From positions 20,882,905 through 20,946,904 of the forward strand of contig JASFXZ010000005.1 in the NCBI GenBank assembly GCA_032209605.1: a DNA stretch of 64,000 nt. The letters are read 5' to 3'. Positions 1 through 13,300 of this stretch are shown here, piece after piece. Origin of the DNA: Mactromeris polynyma (taxonomy: Eukaryota; Mollusca; Bivalvia; Venerida; Mactridae). The position numbers were made by a program, and so were the translations under genes. The stretch's first letter is position 1; every line of letters starts with the position of its first letter. The notes below the pieces were generated by a model. It was given only the letters and a program-made list of their open reading frames with translations, was not told the origin of the DNA and did not search any database.

Positions 1-749
1 ATTGACATTTTCATGCATTTTCTACGATCAAATCTCCACTACCAGTCTTAAAAAAGAAAATTTTGTGATTTGAGTGCAGAGTGCAAGTATCCGTTTTAAT
101 CCAGGGCCAAGGTAACAGTTAAACATAGGCAAGTAAATAATTGACAAATTCTGCGTTAGAAACATCAGTAAACATAAAAATGATACCAAGTTTAAAAAAA
201 AAAATATGATAACAATGGCAAATTTGATCTAATGTCACATTTCAATTAGCTACAAGATTGTGATGGAAAAGACATGCATATTCATTGAATCTAAGAATTG
301 AAAAGACACACTGATAAGACATGAAAGGAAATCACAATGGTGGGAATATATAAATATTAAGTATTTATAACATGTAAGCTATCTGTCAAATTAACATATT
401 TATATTTTGATATGTTTATGTTTATCATTAATCAAAAGCACTTACTCTGACATACAAAAATAAACAGAATTAAACCTTTCATGAACCATTTCTATCTGTC
501 TGTTTATGATTGCTCACATTCATTAACAAATTTTTAATTCATTGTAACAGTTGGAATATTAGCATAAAATAATAATATCTGTATAGATCATGTTGAATTT
601 ACTGAGCAGTAGATTGTTGCATTGATGTTCGTTTACATGTTCAAAGATTTTGGTTGTAACCGAGTGACGTTCCTAATAGTGAAACATGCATTTTTTGTAT
701 TACATGATAGTCATATTTTCAACTACAAAACAGGAGATGTTTGTAAAAC

Positions 750-880
750 ATTATGCCTCCTGTGACCGTGACCTTTGACCCCAAAATCAATAGGGTTCCT
801 CTGCTACCCAAGATGAATGTGTGGACCAAGTTTGAGGATGATAGGTCAAGGGTACTCTCCTTCGAAGGGGGCATAATTAA
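750..880. repeat. Dispersed repeat fragment
   Basis: A more GC-rich block in AT-rich surroundings, with motifs such as gaccgtgacctttgacccc and ggtcaagggtactctcc. It resembles a dispersed repeat I associate with bivalve intergenic DNA. The family assignment is from memory only, and there is no second copy in the window. Confidence 0.35.
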
Positions 881-1099
881 GTACATTAATGTTTCCATAA
901 AATAACCAACTTTTCTTGTAATAGCATATAAATGGAAAGCAAGAAGTCATTTCTATTAATAAAATATGTAGCAAATGTAGGCCAAAACTGACTTCCACTA
1001 TCAAAATATTGGTACCAAGTGATCTGCATCTACCCTGAATACCTTTCAAGGTCATGTCACAATCCTCATGTCTGAGAAGCATTTTTGAAGAGGCACAGT

Positions 1100-1260
1100 G
1101 CACAAGGGTAGACAACCAGACTGACGATTGATAAGTCGTGAGTTTGAATCCTGCTGTGGACGAGATTCTACCGCAGTCTATGCACAATCCCCGACTTGTA
1201 CATGGGTACTGGTGAGTAAACCAGGAAGAAGTCAACGAGAGCGCTTCATAAAAAAATCAA
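1100..1260 (+). repeat. tRNA-derived SINE fragment
   Basis: The stretch has a box-B-like GTGAGTTTGAATCCTG about 50 bases after a box-A-like region (gcacaagggtagac), then a SINE-like tail. It does not fold into a full tRNA cloverleaf, so it is a SINE head rather than a tRNA gene. It lies left of the last visible parvin exon. Confidence 0.5.
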
Positions 1261-1384
1261 CGGAAATAAATGAATATTCATATATTCATAGTAATAATGA
1301 GAAATATCATGAATATTCATACGGATAATCATAAATATCATGAATTGAATATTCATATCGATGATCAAAGTAAAGAATGTTTAC

Positions 1385-4300
1385 CTGTGTATGAATATCA
1401 CTGACTTCAAGGTTCACTTTTAGAAGTTGTTTGTTAACAAAAGTAACAAGCGTCTGAAAATGTAAGACAGCATAAATTAATTTCTATTCCACAATAAATG
1501 ATTTCTTCATTATTTCGTTTGAGTTGTATTAAATTTTTTGTTTAAATGTACATGCAGTGAAAAAATAATTTTCTTCAGCAGAACAACGTTTGTAACTTTG
1601 ATGGGGATTGGTTAACCTTTCGATAAAGGGTACGTTACCTTACCAAAATCCACTGAATTTCGGTGAAATTACCGAAATCCACTTTGGATCTGGAGTGACC
1701 AGCTGAATGGTAACATCTCGGCCTTTTTTTATGTTGCACAACAATTCTAAACCTTCAAATTCCGCCGACCATCTTTTTTCAAGATATTTCTCGTTTTATA
1801 TTAAACTGCTGAGTTTACCAGACCGAAAATATTTTATTCATTGTTTATGGTAAAACTTTCAATTTTCTATCAGACCAAATTAATTTCTAACAGACATGTC
1901 AGGTGGTCAGTCATACTTGCGCATAGTTATATACTTACAAAATCAGTCTCTATAATTATGTTGTCTGTTGAATACAAGTGACTACACACCGCAATCATTC
2001 TAAGGGGCCACTTGTACGCAAAGACATTTAATATTTATTTGACCGCAGTCACTTACAATGAATATAATCACACAAGTATCATACCTTCTTGACAAGATTG
2101 AGTTTATCTGGAGCATGGTCAAACAGGGTATCAAATGCATCTCTCTCTGAAATAAACCAGATATACATTATTATGTAAAATTAAGCCAATATCTTCATGA
2201 TAACTCATAAGTACAAGTATCACTGACAGAACATAATGATATTCAGTATACTACGGGTTAGGCACAAAACTATTGTAAATGCTTCTAGATCAAAAGCCAT
2301 CACTAATTTTGCTAAACCAATTCTAAGAAAAGTAGTCTTCTGGTAGTTATGTAGGCAGTGACTCTGGTCGATTTAGACTCTTAACTTCAACCAACCTGAG
2401 ATTAAACGAAAAAAGCATGAATATTATTTTCAAAAACTATAAACAAACAAAAAAACATGAATATTTATTTAATAACCTATTCACAGTCACATCAACTACA
2501 AACCTCATTAACACTTCAATCAGGAAAAAAAGATGTTATCATTGTTATACACGAAAATGCCAAATACAGATTCATTAAACTGTCATTAATAGGTTATCAA
2601 TCAGGAACACATTACATACAAAACAGTACAGCAATGACAACAAAATATACTCAAATGATGGGTAGTCAATTACACTTTATGCACTCAGTATTTCAAATAT
2701 GACAAAATTAATTTGATGTTAAATGTAATGAGAATTGTCGGAGTTGACAAGTCTGTAATTTCTGTAATATTGCCCCGGAACTGTTAAGTATAGCACATAT
2801 CGAGGGTTCAGTGCAAGACTATCCCAACTCCTATATATATACATAGGAATAAGGATAGTCTTGCGCTGAACCCTCGATATGCTTGATTAGATTAGCTTAA
2901 AATCCTATGAATGCGACACCATGAAAGACAATATGACAATGCTAATATCAGTGGCCTCAATCCACTTTGGGGAAGGGGGTCACAGCCCTAGGTATGGACA
3001 ATTTAAAGCAAACTGAAAACATTTTTCTGACCAAGGTCAAACTGGTGTAGACATACCATTATCCTCATACAGTTGCACATATTGGTAAACAAAACACATA
3101 AATGTATCAAAATACCTAGTTCAAAAAGTATATTTTCAGTTGAGTTTTTTTTGCTCCGAGAGGGGAATTGAATTTGAATGGAGGAAAAAAGGTGCTATTT
3201 TTTTGGGGGAAAAATAATAACAGAGGATCGAGGGTCCTGAATGTAATTATCTGAAAACTTAAGAGCACTCTTTTATTAATTCCTTAGTAAAAATAATCTC
3301 ATGTCGTATCAGAAACTCAGACCATACAACAGCCTAGCTGGAGGCCATAGGTTTAAACCCGGGTAAGGTGTTTGTTGTCTGACACTAGGACTGAAGATAA
3401 TGCATCCAAAGTCAGTCGTCCTCCCGCTCTGATTCATGTAGGGAACTAGTCATTGCTTGTGGAAGAACATGTTATTATTGTTCTGTAACCAAGGAGCATC
3501 GGTTAGGTCAAGTGACATCCGTACATAACAGAAGTGCTGTTGAGACACCACCGTCAAGCTCTAACACAACAGAAATTATCACAGATATACTTCAATATTG
3601 AAGTCACACTCGCTGATAATAAATACCATCTACACTGCTCAACAATTGTAATCGGCCACTTAGCTGTGACATTAAACTCCATGCGGTTGTACAAACTATT
3701 CTACTTGGTAATATAGAGATTTGTTTGAATGTGACTTTTACACACGGTGGTTGCAACAATGATAATAATACTTCTTTATTATTTAATGCTTCAATCATCA
3801 TTCATTTAAATGATCATGTGTTCAAATTAATGCTATGATGCAGTATACTCAATTTATAAATGTTGAGTAGTGATTATTGTAAAAGAAGTATGAGTGTACA
3901 GACTTTCAAACCAGTATTATGTGTATGCCATTACCTACAACATGTTAACAAAATTGACAAACAAGATGTCATACTATTGCAATAAGTAGCATACGAGCAC
4001 AGTCATCAATCTTCTCTTTATATTCCAAATTTTCTTAAGAAAGGCCCTAAAGTCCATGCAACTGGTATGGGTCATCACTCCTCCTATGCCATTCTTATCT
4101 GCTGTTCAGTTCAAAATTGTCTAGGTACACCCCTGCACATGGTCTTGTTTTTTGTATATTTGGCTGTCCTTAAAAAATGATTTGTTTGGCATGACCCAAC
4201 CCAGAGAAATTTAGGAGGGAACACAGGTAGATAATCCATTTTTTTTAACTACTTCCTATGGTCAATCAAGATTCAACTATTAATACACAGCCCCACAAAC

Positions 4301-7300
4301 GATCGCCACTCAGACCCTCCCCCAAAACATTTTTTGAGTAGGGGACATTTTCAGGAGTAGGTAGGGTAGTGCAATAAACAACATTTTTTTCCAGGATGAC
4401 CTAAAACGTGCAACCACTTATAAAACCATAAAAGACGGATTGGCTCCAGAGAACTAATTAATCAATATAAATAGGCAGACATAAGGAAGATGAGACAAAA
4501 TTTGTATTAATTTTCGTTCCATTTAATCTTTAATTAGAATGGTGCGGAAATACTTGTCACAGGTTTTAAACGTGTAAAATGAATTAATTAATGAATGTTG
4601 CAACTTCATTGATGTTACCAAAATTTGTAAGACAAGAATATGTTTATGTATTTTTATTGGATTGTTAATTGAGGGGAGGAAGCAATATAAATCTATCTGC
4701 ATCTTCCTGTATGCACCAGTTAGACTGGTTTCTCTTTCGCTTAATTTGCACTTAATTATGACAAATGCTTCAACTTGATTAATTATGACCTTAAGTCTGA
4801 TACAAGACTCAACTAATATTGATTATTTTATGTGGAGGCCCCTGCTGAAGTGTATAGTTCATTTTATTCCAATGAAAGCATTAACTGAAGAATTTTTAAA
4901 ATAAAATATAATCATTCATGTGAATGGTGCTTGTGCTAATCGTGATAAAAGTAGGATTATAAAATACATCATTAATTTTGCATTTACATGCCTTGCTTAT
5001 AAAGTTATGTGTCTTATAACGATAACAATAAAGAAGGACTCTCCTTCGTGAAGAGCTATCAGCGAATTTGACAAAATGGTAGAGACCATTGAAAAAAAGT
5101 ATGCAATTTGAAAGCCGCGATCTCATCGGGTCATCCGTAACTGCTTGGAAATTTCTGTATTGTATAAGGTGTGTGTCATGCGGCCAATCAAGCGGCTGGA
5201 TTTCACCTCATTAATTATTCAAGAGTACGAGAATTTCACAGTCAGTATGCACAGGGTATCATATATGGTATTAATAGCCTGGGTACCAAGGATGCCTAAA
5301 ATATACTTGCATCAGATATATTACACAAGTATGACATTAGAGGTCATACTAAAACAACTGACAGAATAGACAATACAACACCTACCTCTCAACAGTTGTG
5401 TGTTGAGACTATAAAAACAAGTTAGATTAAGAGGCTATAGGCATGTTCCCTATTTGCTACTACTTGTATTAGTGATGTCTATTTGTCAATTATATCCACT
5501 CATAAATAATTCTTCATCAAATTTTATGTGACACTTAACTTTGTACGAGACAAATTTGAAGTAAACTAGATGGCTAGATTTGAATAAATTTTATCAAATA
5601 TGGCCTGTGTGTTTAAAGTGCATAGTCTTCTAGAATATCGTTTCACAACTAGATTTGATATGAAAATGGACTCCATTACAGGACAGTCTCTGTATGAGTA
5701 ATACAGCTTTTTTCATTACGACAAGAAGTCGTAAAATCAGAATTTCACATCACAATGAATAATTTTTTACAGCAAATCAACACTGTAATAACAACAATGC
5801 TTTTAAACAACAGTTCATTTAACGGAATTTTGAACACTATTTCGAAGATAATTTTTGAAAAAGACAAACAAATAATGCATATAATCATCATTTTTTAAAA
5901 TAAGTCAACATACATGCTTAAATTATTAAGTTACGCAGCGATCATGAATGAAAGGGAAGCAACTCTTGAATGACGCAAAAATCTTTGTATCAAGCTCCTT
6001 ATGAGTTTTTGCCATTATGAACTACGAACATTGAACTAAATGTCAACATGGACACATACAGACATCAGAAGACAACAGAAACAAAGATAACAGTAGGACA
6101 TCATTGACGGCTTGGTGCCAAAGTGAGAAAAAAAGAAAACAAAACAAAAATTAAAAATATAAACCGACAACATGAAGAAATAATGAAGAATGATAAGAAA
6201 TGCATACACAACATTCTTTGAGATTATTTTAAATGAAAGAGCATGCTTTCCTATACCACATAATTCTAAAAACAGGTGAACAAAGTATAACAAGGCCAAT
6301 AAACGTGAAAAATGCCATGACACAGATCTGGTCCAAATAGAAGTAGAACACTAGACAACTTTTATACATTAAATTTCGATGGCACATGTTGAAGGAAGAA
6401 AGCAAAAGTAAACTAACTGCATGTAAAGAAGTGCATAGCCTTGTTTCACTTTCGTCCATTAATAATCTACAATCCCTTAAAGGTAACATAGTCTTATTTT
6501 TGGACAAAATACCCTTAGTCATAAATATGAGAAAATCAGTGGTAATTGCCTTGCTACATAATTATGTACTCTACAACACTGCATTGACACTCTTCCTACA
6601 CGTTTCCCAAAACTACATATCGAGGGCTCATCCTAACGCTGTTGTAACCCTATATAAATACATAGGAGTTACGACTGTGTTGAATTGAGCCCTTGATATA
6701 CAAGCGTCAGATATGGGTTTTTCTATCCTGACATACGTGCTGAGTTAGAGCTAATATTGGAAATACCTATTTCAGACTCGAGTTTTGCAGTTTTAACAAA
6801 CATTAAAAAAAGTAACAATGCAATGTTTCAGAGTATGTCTGTATGACGGTGTTAACATGACATGTTCTCAAAATCATGACTAGCATATTTTGATAGCAAA
6901 TAAGACTATCTTCTTTAAAGGTATAACGTTTAAACTTTACAATATGTCCAATAAGACTTGGTATGATCTTGGTTTAATCTTTCCTGTCAAGTTGAAAGCA
7001 TTGAAGGGAAGAGGAGCTCACTGATATGAAAACAGTTGTTTGGGACTTCATGAGGAAACATAGATAAACAATATGATGTTGGTTGTTTGTTCAAGAATAA
7101 ATTACTTTCCAATGTGCCTGTTTAAAGTAACATTAAAGACATGTTATATCAAACATGTTGGAAAATATGGAAATGATTTTTGGAACCGAATTTATGATTG
7201 TTAATGCAAAATCAGACCTGAAGTGAATATTACAGAAATACAGTGCCTAGACTGGTGATTGTTACAGTAATGATAGATGAATGTGCTTTAAACCAAAGGA

Positions 7301-10300
7301 GTGATTAATTAAGAAGTTTCAATTGTGTTCAGACAAAATTCGCTGTATTACCAGAGTCATCATGAAATAAGAGATATCTAAATGAAGGTCTATACTATTA
7401 CAATAAGACAGTAATGAATAAATTAAAAACAATCAATACAAAAAAAGTATCACGGAGTATTGATTACATCACATTAAAACTTAAACATATAAAGTATTGC
7501 AGATATTGCACACAAAAAACAACAACAAAAAAACCCGGTATAGACCAAAGATTAAGCATGCAAGAAATACACAGACAACAGTAGATTATAGTTGATGTTT
7601 CAATAAAGAAATACTTAGAATAAACATTACCATCAATATCTTCTCCTTAAATATAAACATAAAATCAGAGTACATTTCATGAAATGTACATGGAATCCAT
7701 AACAAAAATTAAATATTAGAAATTTATGTAACTGAAGAATTCCTTTGTAAACACATGTATCTCGACCAACAACTACATGTAACATTTTTTCACTAAACAC
7801 AATACTACAGTTGAACTGTATTATTTATACAAGACATTCTATCTACATTTATTAGTAATCATATAATAGTATTAGAAATGATGTGAAGGGGGGTGGGGGT
7901 GGGGGAGAGACACACTTAATGTAAAATAGAGGTGGGATGCTTGAAACAAAGTATCAATTTTCACCTACCAAACTTTCCTCCAACATCCCTGAAAGAAGAA
8001 AAAATCTCTACTATACTTGCTGTGTCAAACATATGGAGAGAAATTACTTAAACTGAAGCAAAATAAATGATAACTATGATGAATTGGTAATGCACTGAAC
8101 CATTACTATATATAAATTTTAACAAATGAAAGTAATAACCAGATTATTGTATTATGAGTTAATTACAATAAACAACACAAACTAGAACTGTCACTGAAGA
8201 TGATTAATACCCCTGCAATAACGCTTTGTCAGACATATTCTTAGAAAATCCAAGATGGCTGCCAGGTATTTTCTATCATTAAAGGACCATCAAAAATCGT
8301 CAAACTGGAACGTGACGACGATAATTATGCAGAACAAGGCTTGGTAGAAATAACTTGTGGTAAGTTCCATGGAAAACCATGTGACATGACATGATGGGAC
8401 AACATGCGTGATTCCTATATAATTTTGAAATTTTACATAATACTTACTCATTTGTACCCGTAATCTCTTCAGGAACACGTCTAGGTTGTAACATGCCATC
8501 CCTCTTCTGCAATAGAATAACATTCACAGTCAAACATACATATATGCATAGATTTCATCACTTTTTAACATTAACACTTTGCACATCAAAAAGTATGTAC
8601 ATAAACAGAGTAACCTCCCCTTTCACTATATCATTTTATTGCTTATGTTTTTTTTGTAATTTACTAATCATGCCCTTACGAGTCTAGTTTCTGAATAAAA
8701 ACTTGAAACTATGATACTACATGAATAATACAGTATAAACCTTCATTACAAGCTAATTCAAGCCAGTTTCTTATTTCTTCTTCATTTCAATTTTCTGTTG
8801 TTAGATTCTACCTATTTTTATCTCATTGATTACCATGCATTCAAATAACTGAGATCAATAAAGTCCAACTCCTCACAATGCTTATATCCCAAAGAAGTAC
8901 AATATTCACTGCCTTCACAAATACCACATGATGATGGATATCTGTATAATGTGACTGTTACATCTTGAAAACACCATCATTTTTAAATACTTACTTAATC
9001 TATCAGCTTTATTTTTTTATTCATGTAACAACCTGAATTAGCATTATTTCTTACTATATAACCAGAATTATAATTAATATATACAGTAAAACCTCACTTA
9101 TAGACTACCTCAATAATAAGACCACCTCAAAATTAAGAACACAATTTTTAAGTCCATTTTCACTGTATTTCGCTATATTAAACCTCAATACATTTTGTAT
9201 TAAGACCAAATCAATAATAAGACCAAATTAAGGGTCCCAAGGGTGGTCATATTATTAAGGCTTTACTGTATAAATGAAAGATAAAATATATGTATTAATA
9301 TTCTCTTGTCTGTACCGTGGAAAGGGAGACCACTGTGTAGGAGATTGTAATAAAGCATAACCTGAATCAGGTTCCTGAAATAAGAGCTTACCTGAACTAC
9401 TAACAGAAAGACTTGAACATTCTCTGGTAATCTTATTGGTGCTCTGAAATGTCTTGCTAAGGCAACTAGGAGATGTAATATAGCTATCAAGTTCTTTGAA
9501 TGTACACCTATAACACAGAAAGTTATACATATTACACTACAATAAATACCAAACAAAGCTAGATTTCTAGCTCATGGAGTTTTTTTTAAACCCATCAAAA
9601 AACATTTACTGGTAATAGACTGGTAGCGCAACAAAATCACCATAATCTTTTAGAATATTAGAATAACTTATTTCACAAGATGTACAGATAGTTCCATATG
9701 TAACTTATTCACTGTTCGTTCTTTGTTTACATGGGCATGAAATATTCCATTTGTTTACATCTTTAACAGTTGTACTGACACCTAAGGATGAAACCAAACC
9801 AATAACAGCTGCAACTAAGCTAGTTCATTTAGTTTCAAGTGATCACAAGGAGGATAACCAAGAGATTTGTACAGGATGGTTACCATTGGCTAGGAATGAC
9901 AGCTATAGATAATTTTGATTATTTTCATAAAAGAACTGTCACAGGACTATTCCTGTGATATCTGAATGAAAAAACGTATGGTTACTATGACACTATGTTG
10001 CAGGAAACAAAACTTACTGTCAACACTCCATTTCTGTTGATTCCATGTTCCAAGTTGGGGGAGGCTAAGTATTCTGTTGATGACGTCTAGAATTACACGC
10101 AACTTCTGTTTCTGTCCCATCTCAGACTGTGACACCTCCGCTACTTCTACCCTCACATCCGCTAATTTCTCTAAATTGTAAAACATCAACATGTGCATAA
10201 AAAGCAAAAAGTGTTGTTTATTTTAAGTAATTTATTTGACATCATTTGATCATTTGTGACACAAGTACTAACAGCATACATAAATCCATCTTGATGACTG

Positions 10301-13300
10301 CTTCCTGGGCCCGTATTCACAAATACTTAAGACTCTAAAATGTTAGAAGTTATTTTTGCTCCTACGTTTTTATTACAATATAGATCTTAATAAAAGTAGG
10401 CAAAAATGTAGAATGGGTAACACCAATGATTCTGACAAAATTTCATCCATTCAGATTGAACCCAATCAATAAGCCGGCAACTATAACTTTTGCAAATTTT
10501 AAGTCTAAGTTTCAGTCTTAAAGTTTTTGAGACAGGCCCTGGATTGCTCACCAGTTCTCATGCCAAATACTGGGATTTTAAATTTCTTGATCAAACCCCA
10601 CTAAAAAAGCAGGGTTCAAACTCACAACCTTCGAATAAGGAGTCAGGGGAATTATGAACAAGACGGTGACAATGAACTTGATAATTGTGTTCTTAATTTC
10701 AAGGTGGTCTTATTATTGAGGTGGTCTTTAAGTGAGGTTATACTGTAAATACCAATAAGTTTCTGCAGAATTTGACCATCAAACAAATCCTCTTCAATAT
10801 CTTTCACAATAATTCTGTCATCAGCTAATACGTCATTTATCCATTCAAGCAGTAACTGTAACAAATGAATAAACAAAGCATGCTATCAGTGATCAGAGAC
10901 ATGAAAGTGAATGGTGACAGTGTAATTAATCTATCCGCGACTTTATTTATAATTATGTACATCAACTTGTTTCAGTTTCATCCCTATAGATTCAATGTCA
11001 ATTCAATAGCACTATGTAAAATATGTAGTAGTACTGCATAATCAATTTACATATTACACATTTCAGTGGTTATTTATCATGCAAGTATGTTCAGTGGTGG
11101 TGATTACTTTACGAAACTGCTTCAAGAATCACATGTACAATAACATAATCAATACCATTTTTGACTAGGCAGTATAAATTAAAACATGCAATTTGATGAA
11201 ACTGTCAGCCACAGTTGGATTTTCAAATAAACTAAAATTTACTGCCGACCAGTGTATTGGACTATATGAGAACATTGACAACGTAGTAAAACACAGAAGC
11301 AGTGCATTAGGAATAGGATCCAAGACCTTATAGAGTAGTGACATACCAATGTTTTGAATCAGCTATAGATGAAATCCCGAGTTCGCTAAACTGTGTTTTT
11401 ACCAGGGGTATGAACAAAATTTAATTTTGAAATAATTAAAGTTCAGTCAGGTGTAAAATCCTGTTTTTGTTTTCATTGCGATTCGAGCACAATGTAAATG
11501 GTATGTTGTTGTTAGTACTGCAGGATTAGAGAGAAAACATCATATTTATACCAATCCGGAGTATATTTATTGTAAAAGTTTGTCCAGACAGACAGATAGT
11601 GAGATATTTCTATCATTGTACGCATCATATAATGTACAAAATATAAAACAAAAAGCTACATAATCAATTTAACATCAAACATAATTGTAATTGATGAAAT
11701 GGCATTTTTAAAATGGTGGTAAAATATATTTACAGCATTTCAAATTCAGGTGATATTGATACTGTTCACCACCATAGTCAATGCAGTTAATGTAGTTACC
11801 AGTACAAAGAAATGTAAAACAGCCAAATGTTTTCCGAAGTTGAATAATCTTTATCCACATATGCCAAAGTGCACAAAACTAAAATTTAACAATATTTGTC
11901 CGAGGAAGCTTAGCCTCCATATAAACATATTGTTTGCCTATGAACATATAGAGATGCACGAGAAAATACCGCATCAAAAAGCTACAAACCTTGACCAACT
12001 CCTTTACTTTTGGGTCGTCCCTGGACGCTGGTTCAATCATAGAACGTTCTTCATTTTCCTCTAAAGTATCAAAAAAATTCATTGGTACATTAATTACAAT
12101 TAGATTGTTGATATACACGAATCATATACCCTAGACATTATCCTGAACTTTAATACTAAGTTATTAATATTCTTACATGTCGGTAAATCGTAATGATGTC
12201 TGTATAAGCTCTAATATGACAGTGTAACCTTGACCTTGAACTAACATGACCAAAAATTGTCCCGATGTACATTGTCTCAGTATGGTGGACATATGTGCCA
12301 AGTTGTTGTAAAAAGGTTCTGATATAAAAGAATAAAGCAGTGGATGATTCACTTTGACTAGTGATCATCATCACACCTTAACTTTAAAATAGATAACATA
12401 TGTTATTTCGAAAGCTAACGATGAAGTAAAACAATATTGAGGGAACACCAAATGATACCTGAACAGTCTTTGATATCAACCAGTGAACTTCAACTTGAAC
12501 AGACTTCAAAGACAGACCTGCTCCGCAGCATCATTTTGAAGACATATGTATTACATATTGTAATTTAATCACCTTTTGAGAGGGGTAAATCAGTACAGAG
12601 CTTACACAAGTCCGCCTATTATTGTATACCATCTTTGATCTTACCCCACTATCCTGATCTTCATCTCACAGGACTGAAATCTGTGTCCACATATATACAG
12701 CCTTGTGTTAATGAACATTTTGATCAAAGTTTTGCCACTTCCTTCATGGGGGTAAAAATCTAGTGACCCATTGACAATGGGGCTAATAACAATGTCTCAC
12801 CCAGACTGGGTGGTGGCGATACATGTTACAACATAAAACATGTACAATAGAAAACAAAAGTTGAGTTTTGGCGTGAAAGATCAAGGTTTAATTTCCTTTC
12901 AGAGCAATAAAACTAACAATGTCAGACATGTTCTTGTCACTGAGTTAAAGGCATTTATAAAACAGAATGTGGAAACAGGTAAGCAGAGAAATCGTGATGC
13001 AACTCTTAACTATCACCATAAAACTGTAACCTCTGAAGCAAAAGATTTATCTAAGCATGAACAGATATTGCAGACTGTCTTTGAAGTAATTACAAAACTA
13101 TTGTGCTCATATTCACTAACTTGCAGGACTCAAGCATTAGACAGAGATACCATAGGAAACAATTCAGCAAGTTGCGAATGTATAAGCCTCAACTGCTTAA
13201 GGTTTAAATGCTGACAAAAAAACAAAAATACCCACAATTTAGGCCAACCTTAAACAAATGTCTGTTTGGCATAACTCGACCCAGCAAAATTTTGTTGGGT

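Larger units (their letters stand above)
2147..7968. other. Long parvin intron (5.8 kb), repeats only
   Basis: This intron lies between the parvin microexon and the exon at 2085-2146. It holds two related foldback hairpins (2795-2881 and 6615-6701), a SINE-like stretch near 3325-3530, and a diverged repeat at 4150-4405 that recurs near 13245-13480. Between these, AT-rich sequence with no supported coding region was seen on either strand. A G-rich tract lies at about 7887-7908. Confidence 0.6.

Noticed and set aside
7887..7908. G-quadruplex candidate in a G-rich tract
   Set aside because: Three long G runs only, so a classical four-run motif is not present as written; mentioned in the intron entry.
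12840..13214. 124-codon frame in parvin intron 2
   Set aside because: No similarity, no splice context; AT-rich chance frame.
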